DNA of 64,000 nucleotides, taken from contig JAVWMQ010000001.1 of assembly GCA_036637375.1 (NCBI GenBank), forward strand, positions 35,668 through 99,667, in the 5' to 3' direction. Shown piece after piece: positions 1-7,660 of this stretch (within the stretch, counting starts at the first letter, position 1; each line of letters opens with the position of its first letter). The notes under the pieces are model-generated. The model was not told where the DNA came from. It did not search any database and worked only from the letters and a program-made list of their open reading frames with translations. Origin of the DNA: JAVWMQ01 sp036637375 (GTDB taxonomy: Bacteria; Bacillota; Clostridia; Peptostreptococcales; Anaerovoracaceae). A program made the position numbers and the translations under genes.

Positions 1-555
1 GCATTTCCAGGAATTGATGTGGAAATACGAGATAAAAATGAAGAGGGAATCGGTGAAATTTGCATTAAGGGGGACAATGTTATGCTGGGATATTACAATA
101 TGCCAGAAGCAACAGCAGAAGCCTTAGCTGACGGAGTATTTCACACAGGAGATCTTGGATATATTGATGAAAAAGGGTATATCTTTTTAACAGGCCGAAA
201 GAAAAATGTAATAATAACAAAGAATGGCAAGAATGTTTATCCAGAGGAATTAGAGTATTTATTAAATTTGGAACAAGTTATTGCTGAATCAATGGTATTT
301 GAAGGTGAAGCAAAGAGTGGCGAGGATACTATGATTGTAGCAAGTATTGTAATTGATGAAGAGGCCATATTTGAGAAATATGGAAACAATATCAAAGATG
401 ATGAAATTGAAGAAATTATAGAAAGTGTAGTTGATTCCATTAATAAAGACTTACCATTTTTTAAAAAAATAAAACACACAATTATAAGAAGAAAAGAACT
501 AAAAAAGAATACTGCAAAGAAGATAATAAGGTATGACGAAGAAAACAAAATGTAG
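1..555 (+). CDS. Long-chain acyl-CoA synthetase (AMP-forming), C-terminal part, truncated by window edge
   Basis: The frame is already open at base 1 and runs 184 codons to the stop, so the 5' end lies outside the window. The visible part is the end of the N-terminal adenylation domain and the mobile C-terminal lid of the ANL superfamily: a TGDLG motif, then GRKKNVIITKNGKNVYP, the hinge that precedes the C-terminal subdomain. Near the end KNTAKKI occupies the place of the catalytic lysine loop. Family knowledge: such enzymes activate fatty acids to acyl-AMP and then acyl-CoA. The short lid and ligase-type GRKKNVI fit the FadD/long-chain group better than acetyl-CoA synthetase, but chain length cannot be told. 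The next gene starts 9 bp downstream, so the two are probably co-transcribed. Confidence 0.85.
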   Translation, partial: AFPGIDVEIRDKNEEGIGEICIKGDNVMLGYYNMPEATAEALADGVFHTGDLGYIDEKGYIFLTGRKKNVIITKNGKNVYPEELEYLLNLEQVIAESMVFEGEAKSGEDTMIVASIVIDEEAIFEKYGNNIKDDEIEEIIESVVDSINKDLPFFKKIKHTIIRRKELKKNTAKKIIRYDEENKM

Positions 556-564
556 GAGGCAAAT

Positions 565-1653
565 ATGAGCGAATTTCCTAAGTTAGTTGTAGATCTAAAA
601 AAACTAGAAAACAATGTTAAACAGATCAAAAAAAGATGTGAAGCATGTGGTATTGAAATTGCAGGAGTTATTAAAGGTTGCAGTGGTATACCAGAATGTG
701 CAAAAGTATATGCAGAATCTGGAGCAAAATTCATTGCATCATCTAGGCTTGATCAAATAGAAAAAATTACAGAATTTGGAGTAACAACGCCAAAGATGTT
801 AATTAGAATACCTATGAAAAGTGAAATCAAAGATGCAATTAGGCTTACAGATATTAGTTTAAATAGTGAAATTGAGGTTTTAAAAGAACTAGACAAAGAG
901 GCTAAATTGCAAAACAAAAAGCACAAGGTGATACTGATGGTTGACCTTGGCGATTTAAGAGAAGGTTTTTGGAAAAAAGAAGAACTTTTAGAGGCCGCAT
1001 TAATGGTGGAAAACCAACTGGAAAACCTTGAACTTGCTGGAATTGGAACTAATTTAGGTTGTTATGGCGCTATTGCAGCTACAAAAGATAAATTAAATGA
1101 GCTTGTATTAGATGCAGAAATGATTGAGGCAAAAATTGGACGCAAGCTAGAATATATTTCTGGAGGAGCAACAACTTCACTGCCGAGAATTTTTGATGGT
1201 GATATGCCAGAACGTGTAAATCTACTTAGACTTGGGGAAAGCGTATTGCTAGGCAAAGACCTGCAAGATTTGTGGGGATATGATATGAGCTTTATGAATT
1301 TAGATGTATTTACTATTCAAGCAGAAATAATAGAGGTAAAGGATAAACCGACATATCCTGTTGGAGAAATTGTTGTTGATGCCTTTGGTTTTACTCCTGA
1401 ATATGAAGATAGGGGGATTAGGAAACGAGCTTTGATAGGACTTGGCAAGGTAGACTATGCGTTTACAGATATGATTTACCCAAGGATTAAAGGTGTTGAA
1501 ATCTTAGGAGCTTCTAGTGATCATACAATTTTAGACATTGAGGATGCAGAAGCTAAGTTAAATGTTGGAGATGTTTTGGATTTTGATGTTTGTTATGGAT
1601 CTATGGTATATGTTACAAATTCACCCAATGTAAAGATTGAAATAAAGAAGTAA
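565..1653 (+). CDS. Alanine/ornithine racemase family PLP enzyme
   Basis: The 362-residue protein has the fold-type III PLP barrel of the alanine racemase superfamily. AGVIKGC (Lys37) is the expected Schiff-base lysine, and the C-terminal beta domain ends with a GDVLDFDVCYGSMVYVTNSPN stretch. The length and the motif order resemble the clostridial ornithine racemase (Orr) group rather than classical Alr. Inference: it interconverts L and D forms of ornithine or another basic or small amino acid, which would fit an amino-acid-fermenting anaerobe, but the substrate is not readable. The start has a good site (GGAGGC, 6 bp before ATG). It follows the acyl-CoA synthetase by 9 bp and ends just before a new promoter. 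Confidence 0.82.
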   Translation: MSEFPKLVVDLKKLENNVKQIKKRCEACGIEIAGVIKGCSGIPECAKVYAESGAKFIASSRLDQIEKITEFGVTTPKMLIRIPMKSEIKDAIRLTDISLNSEIEVLKELDKEAKLQNKKHKVILMVDLGDLREGFWKKEELLEAALMVENQLENLELAGIGTNLGCYGAIAATKDKLNELVLDAEMIEAKIGRKLEYISGGATTSLPRIFDGDMPERVNLLRLGESVLLGKDLQDLWGYDMSFMNLDVFTIQAEIIEVKDKPTYPVGEIVVDAFGFTPEYEDRGIRKRALIGLGKVDYAFTDMIYPRIKGVEILGASSDHTILDIEDAEAKLNVGDVLDFDVCYGSMVYVTNSPNVKIEIKK

Positions 1654-1654
1654 A

Positions 1655-1683
1655 TTGACAAAATTGTGAGATTCTTATATAAT
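1655..1683 (+). promoter_or_regulatory. Sigma-A-type promoter for greA-lysS
   Basis: TTGACA at 1655-1660 and TATAAT at 1678-1683 with a 17-bp spacer, a perfect consensus match, begin 2 bp after the racemase stop and lie 38 bp before the greA start. Confidence 0.85.
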
Positions 1684-1720
1684 GAAGCGATACGACCATA
1701 GGTTGAAAGGAGAAGTGATT

Positions 1721-2197
1721 ATGCAAGAAGTAGTACTATTAACCAAAGAAGGGTTAGAAAAAATAAAAGAAGAATATGATCTTCACGTTTCTGTCACACG
1801 TAAACAAATTGCTGAGAGAATTAAAGAAGCTAGAGAGTTTGGTGATATTTCGGAAAATGCAGAATATGATGCAGCTAAGAATGAACAGGCGGAGCTTGAA
1901 GAAAGAATTAATAAACTAGAAAACATGATGCGTAATGCAAAGATTATCGAAGAAGGCGCATCAGAAGGTGGAAGAGTAAATATAGGTAGCATCGTTACTC
2001 TAAAAGAAGGCAGACATAAAGAAACAGTTGAATTTATGATTGTAGGTTCAACAGAAGCCGATCCATTTGAAGGTAAGATTTCAAACGAGTCAGCAGTTGG
2101 AGCAGCATTGCTTGGTGCTAAAGTTGGTGAAAAAGTTGAAGTTGAAGTTCCAGATGGAAAAATTAAGTATGAAGTTATTAGTATAAATAAAAGATAA
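1721..2197 (+). CDS. greA: Transcription elongation factor GreA
   Basis: The 158-residue protein is of standard GreA length. The N-terminal coiled coil contains the EFGDISENAEYDAAK signature; Asp42 and Glu45 correspond to the acidic tip that helps backtracked RNA polymerase cleave the nascent RNA. The C-terminal FKBP-like domain has the usual GSTEADPFEGKISNESAVG segment. I chose the ATG at 1721 because a GAAAGGAG ribosome site precedes it; an in-frame ATG at 1682 overlaps the -10 element and would add a non-conserved 13-residue leader. lysS follows after 12 bp, a common greA-lysS operon arrangement. Confidence 0.96.
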   Translation: MQEVVLLTKEGLEKIKEEYDLHVSVTRKQIAERIKEAREFGDISENAEYDAAKNEQAELEERINKLENMMRNAKIIEEGASEGGRVNIGSIVTLKEGRHKETVEFMIVGSTEADPFEGKISNESAVGAALLGAKVGEKVEVEVPDGKIKYEVISINKR

Positions 2198-2209
2198 GAG
2201 GTATTTAAA

Positions 2210-4180
2210 ATGAGCGAAGAAAACAGAACAGTAAATCCTGAAGCTGAGGAATTTACAGCCGAAGAATTAACAGAACAAAGAAGGATTAGACGTGAAAAGC
2301 TCAAGAAACTTCAAGATGCAGGTAGAAATCCATTTGTAGTTGAAAAGTGGAATGCTGCTGACTATAGCGTAGATATCAAAGAGAACTTTGATGATATGGA
2401 AGGCAAAGAAGTATCTTGTGCAGGCCGTATCATGGCCAAACGTGACATGGGTAAGGCTTCATTTATTGACATTCAGGACAGATATGGTAGAATCCAGTGC
2501 TATGTTCGTAAGGATGCAATAGGCGAAGAAGAATACGAATGGTTTAAGACTTACGACATTGGTGATATCGTTGGTATTGAAGGAGAAGTTTTCAAGACAA
2601 GACATGGAGAAATCTCAATCAAGACTAGCGTTCTTAAACTATTATCTAAGTCTTTGCAGGTACTACCAAATAAATGGCAGGGTTTAAAAGATACAGATAT
2701 GAGATATCGTCAGAGATATGTTGATTTAATTATGAATCAAGATGTTAGAGATATGTTCTATAAGAGATCAATTATCGTAAAAGAAATCAAAAAAGTTCTT
2801 GAAGACGATTTTGGATACTTAGAAGTTGATACACCAATATTGACAACTATTGCAGGTGGTGCAAATGCTAGACCATTTAATACACACCACAATACGCTTG
2901 ATATTGATATGAAAATGCGTATTTCAAACGAACTATATCTAAAGAGATTAGTTGTTGGTGGTCTTGATAGAGTTTATGAAATGGGCAAAATGTTCAGAAA
3001 TGAAGGTATGGATAGAAACCATAACCCAGAGTTCACTTCAATGGAATGTTACATGGCATACGAAGACATGGAAAAAACAATGGAAGTAACTGAACAGGTT
3101 GTTTCTAAGGCTGCTATGAAGGTAAACGGAACAATGAAGATCAACTACCAAGGTAAAGAGTTTGACTTAACTCCTCCATGGAACAAACTAGACATGGGAG
3201 ATGCTGTTAAACAGGTTACTGGTGTTGACTTCACAAAAATCATAACAGACGAAGAAGCTAGAAAAGCAGCAATTGGATATGGAATGGAAGAGGAAGAAGT
3301 AAGAGACTGGACTAGAGGTAAGATTTTGGCAGAAATGTTTGAAGAATACTGCGAAGATGCTCCAGGGCTTCTTGATGGGCCTGTATTTGTAACAGGACAT
3401 CCAGTAGAAATTTCACCTTTGGCAAAGAGAGATCCTGAAGATCCAAGAATTACTAGAAGATTTGAAGCATACATCAATGGATGGGAAATTGCAAATGCAT
3501 TCTCTGAGCTTAATGACCCAATTGATCAGTATGAAAGATTTAAAGAACAGCAAGCTCAGTTAGATGATGGTACTGATGATGAAGCACATCCAATGGATGA
3601 AGACTTTGTAAATGCTTTAGAAGTAGGACTACCTCCAACAGGTGGACTTGGAATTGGTATTGACAGAGTTATCATGCTTATTACAGATGCTGCTTCAATT
3701 AGGGATATTATTTTATTCCCAACAATGAAGCCAATCGGAGCTCCTGATAATGCAAAAAAAGCAGAAAAAGTTGTTTCAGCAGAAAAAGTAGTATCAGAAA
3801 AGATTGATTTTTCTAAAGTTAAAATCGAACCACTTTTTGAAGAAATGGTAGATTTTGAGACTTTTGCGAAGTCTGATTACAGAGCGGTAAAGGTAAAAGC
3901 TTGTGAAGCAGTTGAAAAGAGTAAAAAACTTTTAAAATTTGTTTTAGATGATGGAAGTGGCGTAGATCGTGTGATTTTAAGTGGAATTCATGAGTACTAC
4001 AAGCCAGAAGAATTGGTTGGAAAGACTTGCATAACAATCACAAACCTACCTCCAAGACCAATGATGGGTATTGATTCTTGTGGAATGTTGATTTCAGCAG
4101 TACATGAAGAAGATGGACGTGAAGGTCTTAACCTTTTGATGGTAGATGATAGAATTCCAGCAGGAGCAAAGCTTTACTAG
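2210..4180 (+). CDS. lysS: Lysyl-tRNA synthetase, class II, with C-terminal MetRS-beta-like tRNA-binding domain
   Basis: Residues about 60-510 form a complete bacterial class II LysRS: an OB-fold anticodon domain, motif 2 (FRNEGMDRNHNPEFT) and motif 3 (GLGIGIDRVIML). A normal bacterial LysRS ends here at about 490-510 residues, but this protein is 656 residues. After a lysine/valine-rich linker, residues about 535-656 match the EMAPII/tRNA_bind fold usually found at the end of MetRS: KLLKFVLDDG, VLSGIHEYYKPEELVGK-like, NLPPRPMMGIDSCGML. This domain should raise general tRNA affinity. It is in frame without interruption. The gene lies 12 bp after greA and is followed by a strong terminator. 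Confidence 0.96.
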   Translation: MSEENRTVNPEAEEFTAEELTEQRRIRREKLKKLQDAGRNPFVVEKWNAADYSVDIKENFDDMEGKEVSCAGRIMAKRDMGKASFIDIQDRYGRIQCYVRKDAIGEEEYEWFKTYDIGDIVGIEGEVFKTRHGEISIKTSVLKLLSKSLQVLPNKWQGLKDTDMRYRQRYVDLIMNQDVRDMFYKRSIIVKEIKKVLEDDFGYLEVDTPILTTIAGGANARPFNTHHNTLDIDMKMRISNELYLKRLVVGGLDRVYEMGKMFRNEGMDRNHNPEFTSMECYMAYEDMEKTMEVTEQVVSKAAMKVNGTMKINYQGKEFDLTPPWNKLDMGDAVKQVTGVDFTKIITDEEARKAAIGYGMEEEEVRDWTRGKILAEMFEEYCEDAPGLLDGPVFVTGHPVEISPLAKRDPEDPRITRRFEAYINGWEIANAFSELNDPIDQYERFKEQQAQLDDGTDDEAHPMDEDFVNALEVGLPPTGGLGIGIDRVIMLITDAASIRDIILFPTMKPIGAPDNAKKAEKVVSAEKVVSEKIDFSKVKIEPLFEEMVDFETFAKSDYRAVKVKACEAVEKSKKLLKFVLDDGSGVDRVILSGIHEYYKPEELVGKTCITITNLPPRPMMGIDSCGMLISAVHEEDGREGLNLLMVDDRIPAGAKLY

Positions 4181-4217
4181 AACTTACTGTTTATAACAAC
4201 ATGTTTTATAAAAATAT

Positions 4218-4254
4218 ACAGCGACAATTTCGTAGAGGAATTGTCGCTGTTTTG
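4218..4254 (+). terminator. Rho-independent terminator after lysS
   Basis: A perfect 12-bp stem (4218-4229 with 4239-4250, core ACAGCGACAATT) with a 9-nt loop is followed by a short T run. It ends the greA-lysS unit ahead of the convergent oxidoreductase gene. Confidence 0.85.
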
Positions 4255-4289
4255 CAAATAAAATCAAGTGAGGAATTGGCTTGTATATT

Positions 4290-5642
4290 TTATTTCTTTG
4301 GTTTTACATTATCTATGACTTTTTGATAAGGTGCACAAATGAATTCTGACATTTTACTTTGCATCTTTTTTTGTAGTTTAGGAGATTTCATCATTAGTCC
4401 TAAGCACTTCATAAAAAACATCATACCCTTCTTTTTGTGAGGAAAGTCGTATATTCCGTTGGCCTTATAAAACTTATGATCAGCTTGCATCAAACCTTGC
4501 ATAAGGTAGACAAGGTCACGAAATATTTTGGAGCCTCCCACACCGTAAAAGTTTGGAGGCTGTTTTAAACTATTTGATAGTGCGAAGTCAAGAGTCTTTG
4601 CTAGGTTTGAGATTTCATTTGTAGTAGAACCTTCATCACCAGCTACACCACAAAAGTACATGCCGCTAACGTTAGCTCTGGCTTCAACTATCATTTGCAG
4701 ATTAGCTTCCTGGCTATAGTTTCCGCTAATGATATATCCTGTTGCTTTACCTGTTGTAAGGGTTCTGTGTCCATTGCAAAATTGACGATCATCATAACAT
4801 TTCATACTTGAATGTGTAAAATGATTTTCTATTGTAAATGCAAGGATAATACCATCAGCATTTTGTATTTCATTTCTGAGAAGATCTTCAAAATTGTCAT
4901 TATATACGCATTTCTCGCTAATAGCACATTGCATACAGCCAAGGCAACCGCCCTTAAAAGGGAAATCTCTAATGTTAATTTCACGAACTGGGTAGGCGGA
5001 AGCGTGTTTGAAATCTAAGATCATATTGTTTAGGTTTTCATCACTTTGCGAAGCGTTAGTTACAAGTACTATATCTTTGTCAGATTTCTTGGGTATATCA
5101 TCAAGGGATGAAATGTAGGTGGTATGAGCAACTCTATTTGCTGAAGGTTTACCTTGTTTAAAAATATCGTTTTTAATATCAAATAATATTTTATCAAAAA
5201 AACAATCGGCTTCAAATTGCCCACTTTCTGATTGCAGATCATCCATATCGGCAGATAGGCTGCTTAGGTATCGAAAACCTAAATCATATGCGTTTTCTTC
5301 AATGAATTTAAGTGCGGTAACATCGTAAAAATGCTTTGATGTGGTAATCTGAGCGCAGTATTTTTGTGAAAGAGGGAGTTGTTTCTCTTTTAAAATCTCA
5401 ATGAAACGGTGAACTTGAGATGGTGCTATAAAAGTATAAACTGGATAGCAAAAAACAATTAAATCAGCATTTGTTATTGCTGCTTCAGCCTTTGTAAAAT
5501 CTTTTTCAAGGGACTTTATTTGTTGCCCGATATTAAGGTATGTATAGTTGTTTGCTGGATAACGCTTTTCGATATATTGAGCGGTTTTAATAGTAACGCT
5601 ATTTTTGCCCTTAGGGCTTCCGTTTAAGAATAATATGTTCAT
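4290..5642 (-). CDS. Two-module flavodoxin-fold NAD(P)H-dependent oxidoreductase
   Basis: The 450-residue protein holds two flavodoxin-like modules. Module 1 (residues 1-170) starts MNILFLNGSPKGKNSVT, the FMN phosphate loop of NADPH-dependent FMN reductases, and has an FCYPVYTF strand. Module 2 (about 190-400) starts KDIVLVTNASQ and carries a cysteine cluster GGCLGCMQC...C, seen in iron-sulfur flavoproteins and related clostridial reductases. Typical relatives are single modules of 180-250 residues, so this is a fusion. The C-terminal 50 residues are basic and hydrophobic. Inference: a cytoplasmic flavin-dependent reductase; substrate unknown. The gene diverges from the secreted protease gene, and operator-like repeats cover its promoter. 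Confidence 0.8.
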   Translation of the reverse strand: MNILFLNGSPKGKNSVTIKTAQYIEKRYPANNYTYLNIGQQIKSLEKDFTKAEAAITNADLIVFCYPVYTFIAPSQVHRFIEILKEKQLPLSQKYCAQITTSKHFYDVTALKFIEENAYDLGFRYLSSLSADMDDLQSESGQFEADCFFDKILFDIKNDIFKQGKPSANRVAHTTYISSLDDIPKKSDKDIVLVTNASQSDENLNNMILDFKHASAYPVREINIRDFPFKGGCLGCMQCAISEKCVYNDNFEDLLRNEIQNADGIILAFTIENHFTHSSMKCYDDRQFCNGHRTLTTGKATGYIISGNYSQEANLQMIVEARANVSGMYFCGVAGDEGSTTNEISNLAKTLDFALSNSLKQPPNFYGVGGSKIFRDLVYLMQGLMQADHKFYKANGIYDFPHKKKGMMFFMKCLGLMMKSPKLQKKMQSKMSEFICAPYQKVIDNVKPKK

Positions 5643-5675
5643 TGCTCTTACTCCATTCTTGTTGATGACTTTTTA

Positions 5676-5727
5676 TATAAACTAGTTTTTATAAACTAAT
5701 TTTACTAGTGGGTATAGGATAATGCAA
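5676..5727 (-). promoter_or_regulatory. Promoter of the oxidoreductase overlapped by tandem 14-bp repeats
   Basis: On the minus strand TTGCAT (5727-5722) and TAAAAT (5704-5699) lie 17 bp apart. Two adjacent 14-bp repeats, TATAAACTAGTTTT (5676-5689) and TATAAACTAATTTT (5690-5703), differ at one base, and an ACTAGT follows at 5704-5709. The repeats cover the -10 element and the start region, as expected for a repressor site. The regulator is not adjacent. Confidence 0.55.
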
Positions 5728-5741
5728 CAAAATGATTCATT

Positions 5742-5763
5742 AACCTTAAGAATTCTTAAGGTT
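5742..5763. promoter_or_regulatory. 22-bp perfect palindrome, probable operator of the protease gene
   Basis: AACCTTAAGAA followed directly by its exact inverse complement makes a 22-bp palindrome with no loop. It sits 12 bp upstream of the -35 element of the protease promoter and about 15 bp from the -35 of the divergent oxidoreductase gene. The placement suits an activator of the former or a shared regulator; no cognate protein is identifiable nearby. Confidence 0.5.
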
Positions 5764-5775
5764 TCCTGCTATATC

Positions 5776-5804
5776 TTGTAAATGGATAGTTGGTGTGATA
5801 AACT
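5776..5804 (+). promoter_or_regulatory. Probable promoter of the C1 protease gene
   Basis: TTGTAA (5776-5781) and TAAACT (5799-5804) with a 17-bp spacer and a TGTGA just before the -10. The match is moderate, which would fit dependence on an activator at the adjacent palindrome. Confidence 0.45.
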
Positions 5805-5849
5805 CAATGAAATGGATTATAGTTATTCATATAGGAGTAGGAGGGTGAA

Positions 5850-7439
5850 ATGAATAAGAAAAAGATTGTAGCGTCTATAGCTCTTTCGGCGTTGATGCTA
5901 ACTTCTATGGTTCCAACAGTTTCTCTAGCTGGGAATGTAAATTCCCTTGATGACAGCAAAATACATGAAGTTGGAAGTATAGAAAAGAATGGAGATAGAC
6001 GAGGATTTAGATATCAAAATGCTGATATTTTAAAACCAGTAATGGGTAAAACTAAGGGTATGGGACTTCCAAGTACATACAACTTAGCACTTAGAAATGA
6101 ATCAACAAAGGTCAAAAATCAAGGTGCTTATGGAACATGTTGGACTTTTGGCGCAATATCTTCTCTTGAATCAGGATTGATCAAGGCTGGTAATGCAACA
6201 AGTGATATTGATTTATCAGAGCATCATTTGGCATACTTTGGTTACAAAGGCAGTAATAGCGGAGTTAAGAGTACATATGCAGGCAAAGATACTATGTTAA
6301 CATATGTAGATGATGATATTTATATGATCGGTGGAAGCAGAATTATTTCTGTGCCGGCACTTGCAAGATGGTATGGAGCCGTTGATGAACAGGATGCGCC
6401 ATACACTGAAGAACTAAAGGATTTATCAACATCATTAAGTACTAAAAGTACAATTAAGCTTGAAGATGCTGACTACTTGCCAGAACCAATAACTAAGGTG
6501 GGTAAGAAAAAGAAGGTTGCTTTAGATAAAGCTGCAACAGAAATTATGAAACGTTATATAATGGATAAAGGTGCTCTAAGTGCTGGATACTATGCGACTT
6601 CTGAGGATAAACAGTTTGAAGGAAAGGATCCATTCTTTAACGACACCAAAAATACGCAGTATTGTAATGAAAATATTACTGCCAATCATGAAGTATCAAT
6701 AGTTGGTTGGGATGATAATATGAAAAAAGAAGATTTTAAAACAGCTAAAGGCAAAATCCCTGAGGGTGATGGAGCCTGGATTGTAAAGAATAGCTGGGGA
6801 GAAGACTTTGGTGACAAAGGGTATTTCTATATGTCTTATTATGATGCAAATATTGTAGAACCTACTTTCTTTGATGGTGAGAAGGTTAAGTATGAAGGAA
6901 GTAATACTAAACACGCAAAGAATACTATTTATCAGTATGATGGAGTTGGAGCTGGAGATGCATCATTAATATACGAAAAAAGGGTTAAAGGTGCAAATAT
7001 ATTTACAGCGAGAAGTGATGAAAAGATCAACTCTGCAGGCACATATACTATAGGTGCAAATTCAACTGTAAATGTATCAGTTTATTTGAACCCATCAAAA
7101 ACTAGCCCAGAAAAAGGGAAGCTATTATTAAAAAAATCTTTTAAAGAAGAGTTTGCAGGATACCATACTTTGGAATTTGATACTACTTTGGATATTCCAA
7201 AGGGAAGCAAATTTTCTGTAATTGTTGAATCATACTATATGGAAAATGGAAAGAAAATGTATAGCTTGCCATTTGAAGTGAAAAACGTTAGATATGACAT
7301 CAATAATTACGTTAAACTTGATTACAGCAAGGGTCAAAGTGCTGTATTAACAGGTTCTAAATGGGTAGATGTAAAGTCAATGAAAAATGTTCAAAAGGAT
7401 TACAAAATGGGTAATGCAACAATTAAATTATTTGGATAG
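5850..7439 (+). CDS. Secreted papain-family (C1) cysteine protease
   Basis: The 529-residue protein starts with a clear Sec signal peptide (basic MNKKK, hydrophobic stretch to about residue 25, cleavage near SLAGN). The catalytic site is complete: oxyanion Gln91 and Cys97 in NQGAYGTCWTFGA, His280 in NHEVSIVGW, Asn314 in WIVKNSWGEDFGDKGYFYMSYYD. Residues about 75-340 are the peptidase; residues about 355-529 form a beta-rich domain like the lectin-like module that follows C1 peptidases in clostridial surface proteases. No LPXTG motif, CWB2 or S-layer repeat is visible, so release or non-covalent surface association is likely. It is monocistronic, with a strong ribosome site (AGGAGGG) and its own terminator. 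Role inferred: extracellular protein or peptide digestion. Confidence 0.9.
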   Translation: MNKKKIVASIALSALMLTSMVPTVSLAGNVNSLDDSKIHEVGSIEKNGDRRGFRYQNADILKPVMGKTKGMGLPSTYNLALRNESTKVKNQGAYGTCWTFGAISSLESGLIKAGNATSDIDLSEHHLAYFGYKGSNSGVKSTYAGKDTMLTYVDDDIYMIGGSRIISVPALARWYGAVDEQDAPYTEELKDLSTSLSTKSTIKLEDADYLPEPITKVGKKKKVALDKAATEIMKRYIMDKGALSAGYYATSEDKQFEGKDPFFNDTKNTQYCNENITANHEVSIVGWDDNMKKEDFKTAKGKIPEGDGAWIVKNSWGEDFGDKGYFYMSYYDANIVEPTFFDGEKVKYEGSNTKHAKNTIYQYDGVGAGDASLIYEKRVKGANIFTARSDEKINSAGTYTIGANSTVNVSVYLNPSKTSPEKGKLLLKKSFKEEFAGYHTLEFDTTLDIPKGSKFSVIVESYYMENGKKMYSLPFEVKNVRYDINNYVKLDYSKGQSAVLTGSKWVDVKSMKNVQKDYKMGNATIKLFG

Positions 7440-7465
7440 AAATAAACGGTAAATCTATTTCATAA

Positions 7466-7505
7466 AATCTCCCTCTTAGGCAATGTCTAAGGGGGAGATT
7501 GTTTA
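7466..7505 (+). terminator. Terminator after the C1 protease gene
   Basis: A 14-bp stem with one G-T wobble (7466-7479 with 7487-7500, AATCTCCCTCTTAG against CTAAGGGGGAGATT), a 7-nt loop, then GTTTAT. Confidence 0.85.
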
Positions 7506-7597
7506 TAAGATTATAATTTACCTTGATAATACTATATTTTATTCTTTGAAATTACAAAGAATATCCCTGTAACTTGTTGTAATACCAAAAATATAGG

Positions 7598-7626
7598 TTG
7601 AGAATTCAACAAAAAACGTATATAAT
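7598..7626 (+). promoter_or_regulatory. Promoter of asnS
   Basis: TTGAGA (7598-7603) and TATAAT (7621-7626), 17-bp spacer. A palindrome ATTCTTTG/CAAAGAAT (7541-7562, 6-nt loop) lies 36 bp upstream. No T-box leader is present between promoter and gene; only 34 bp separate the -10 from the start codon. Confidence 0.75.
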
Positions 7627-7660
7627 TGATAGGTAATTTAAAAACGAAAGGATATTTAAG

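Noticed and set aside
237..734. Minus-strand open frame opposite the acyl-CoA synthetase and racemase genes
   Set aside because: It is fully antisense to two clear genes and its composition (Ser/Ile/Phe-rich) is typical of a shadow frame.
1783..2304. Long minus-strand open frame opposite greA
   Set aside because: It is antisense to a conserved gene, is Ser/Leu-rich as expected from the complement of an AT-rich coding strand, and has no ribosome site.
5742..5763. Reading the 22-bp palindrome as a transcription terminator
   Set aside because: It has no loop and no T run, and lies between two diverging genes where a terminator is not needed.
7627..7660. Possible T-box leader before asnS, also considered before lysS and proS
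   Set aside because: The leaders are too short (about 34-62 bases) and contain no T-box core or specifier stem.
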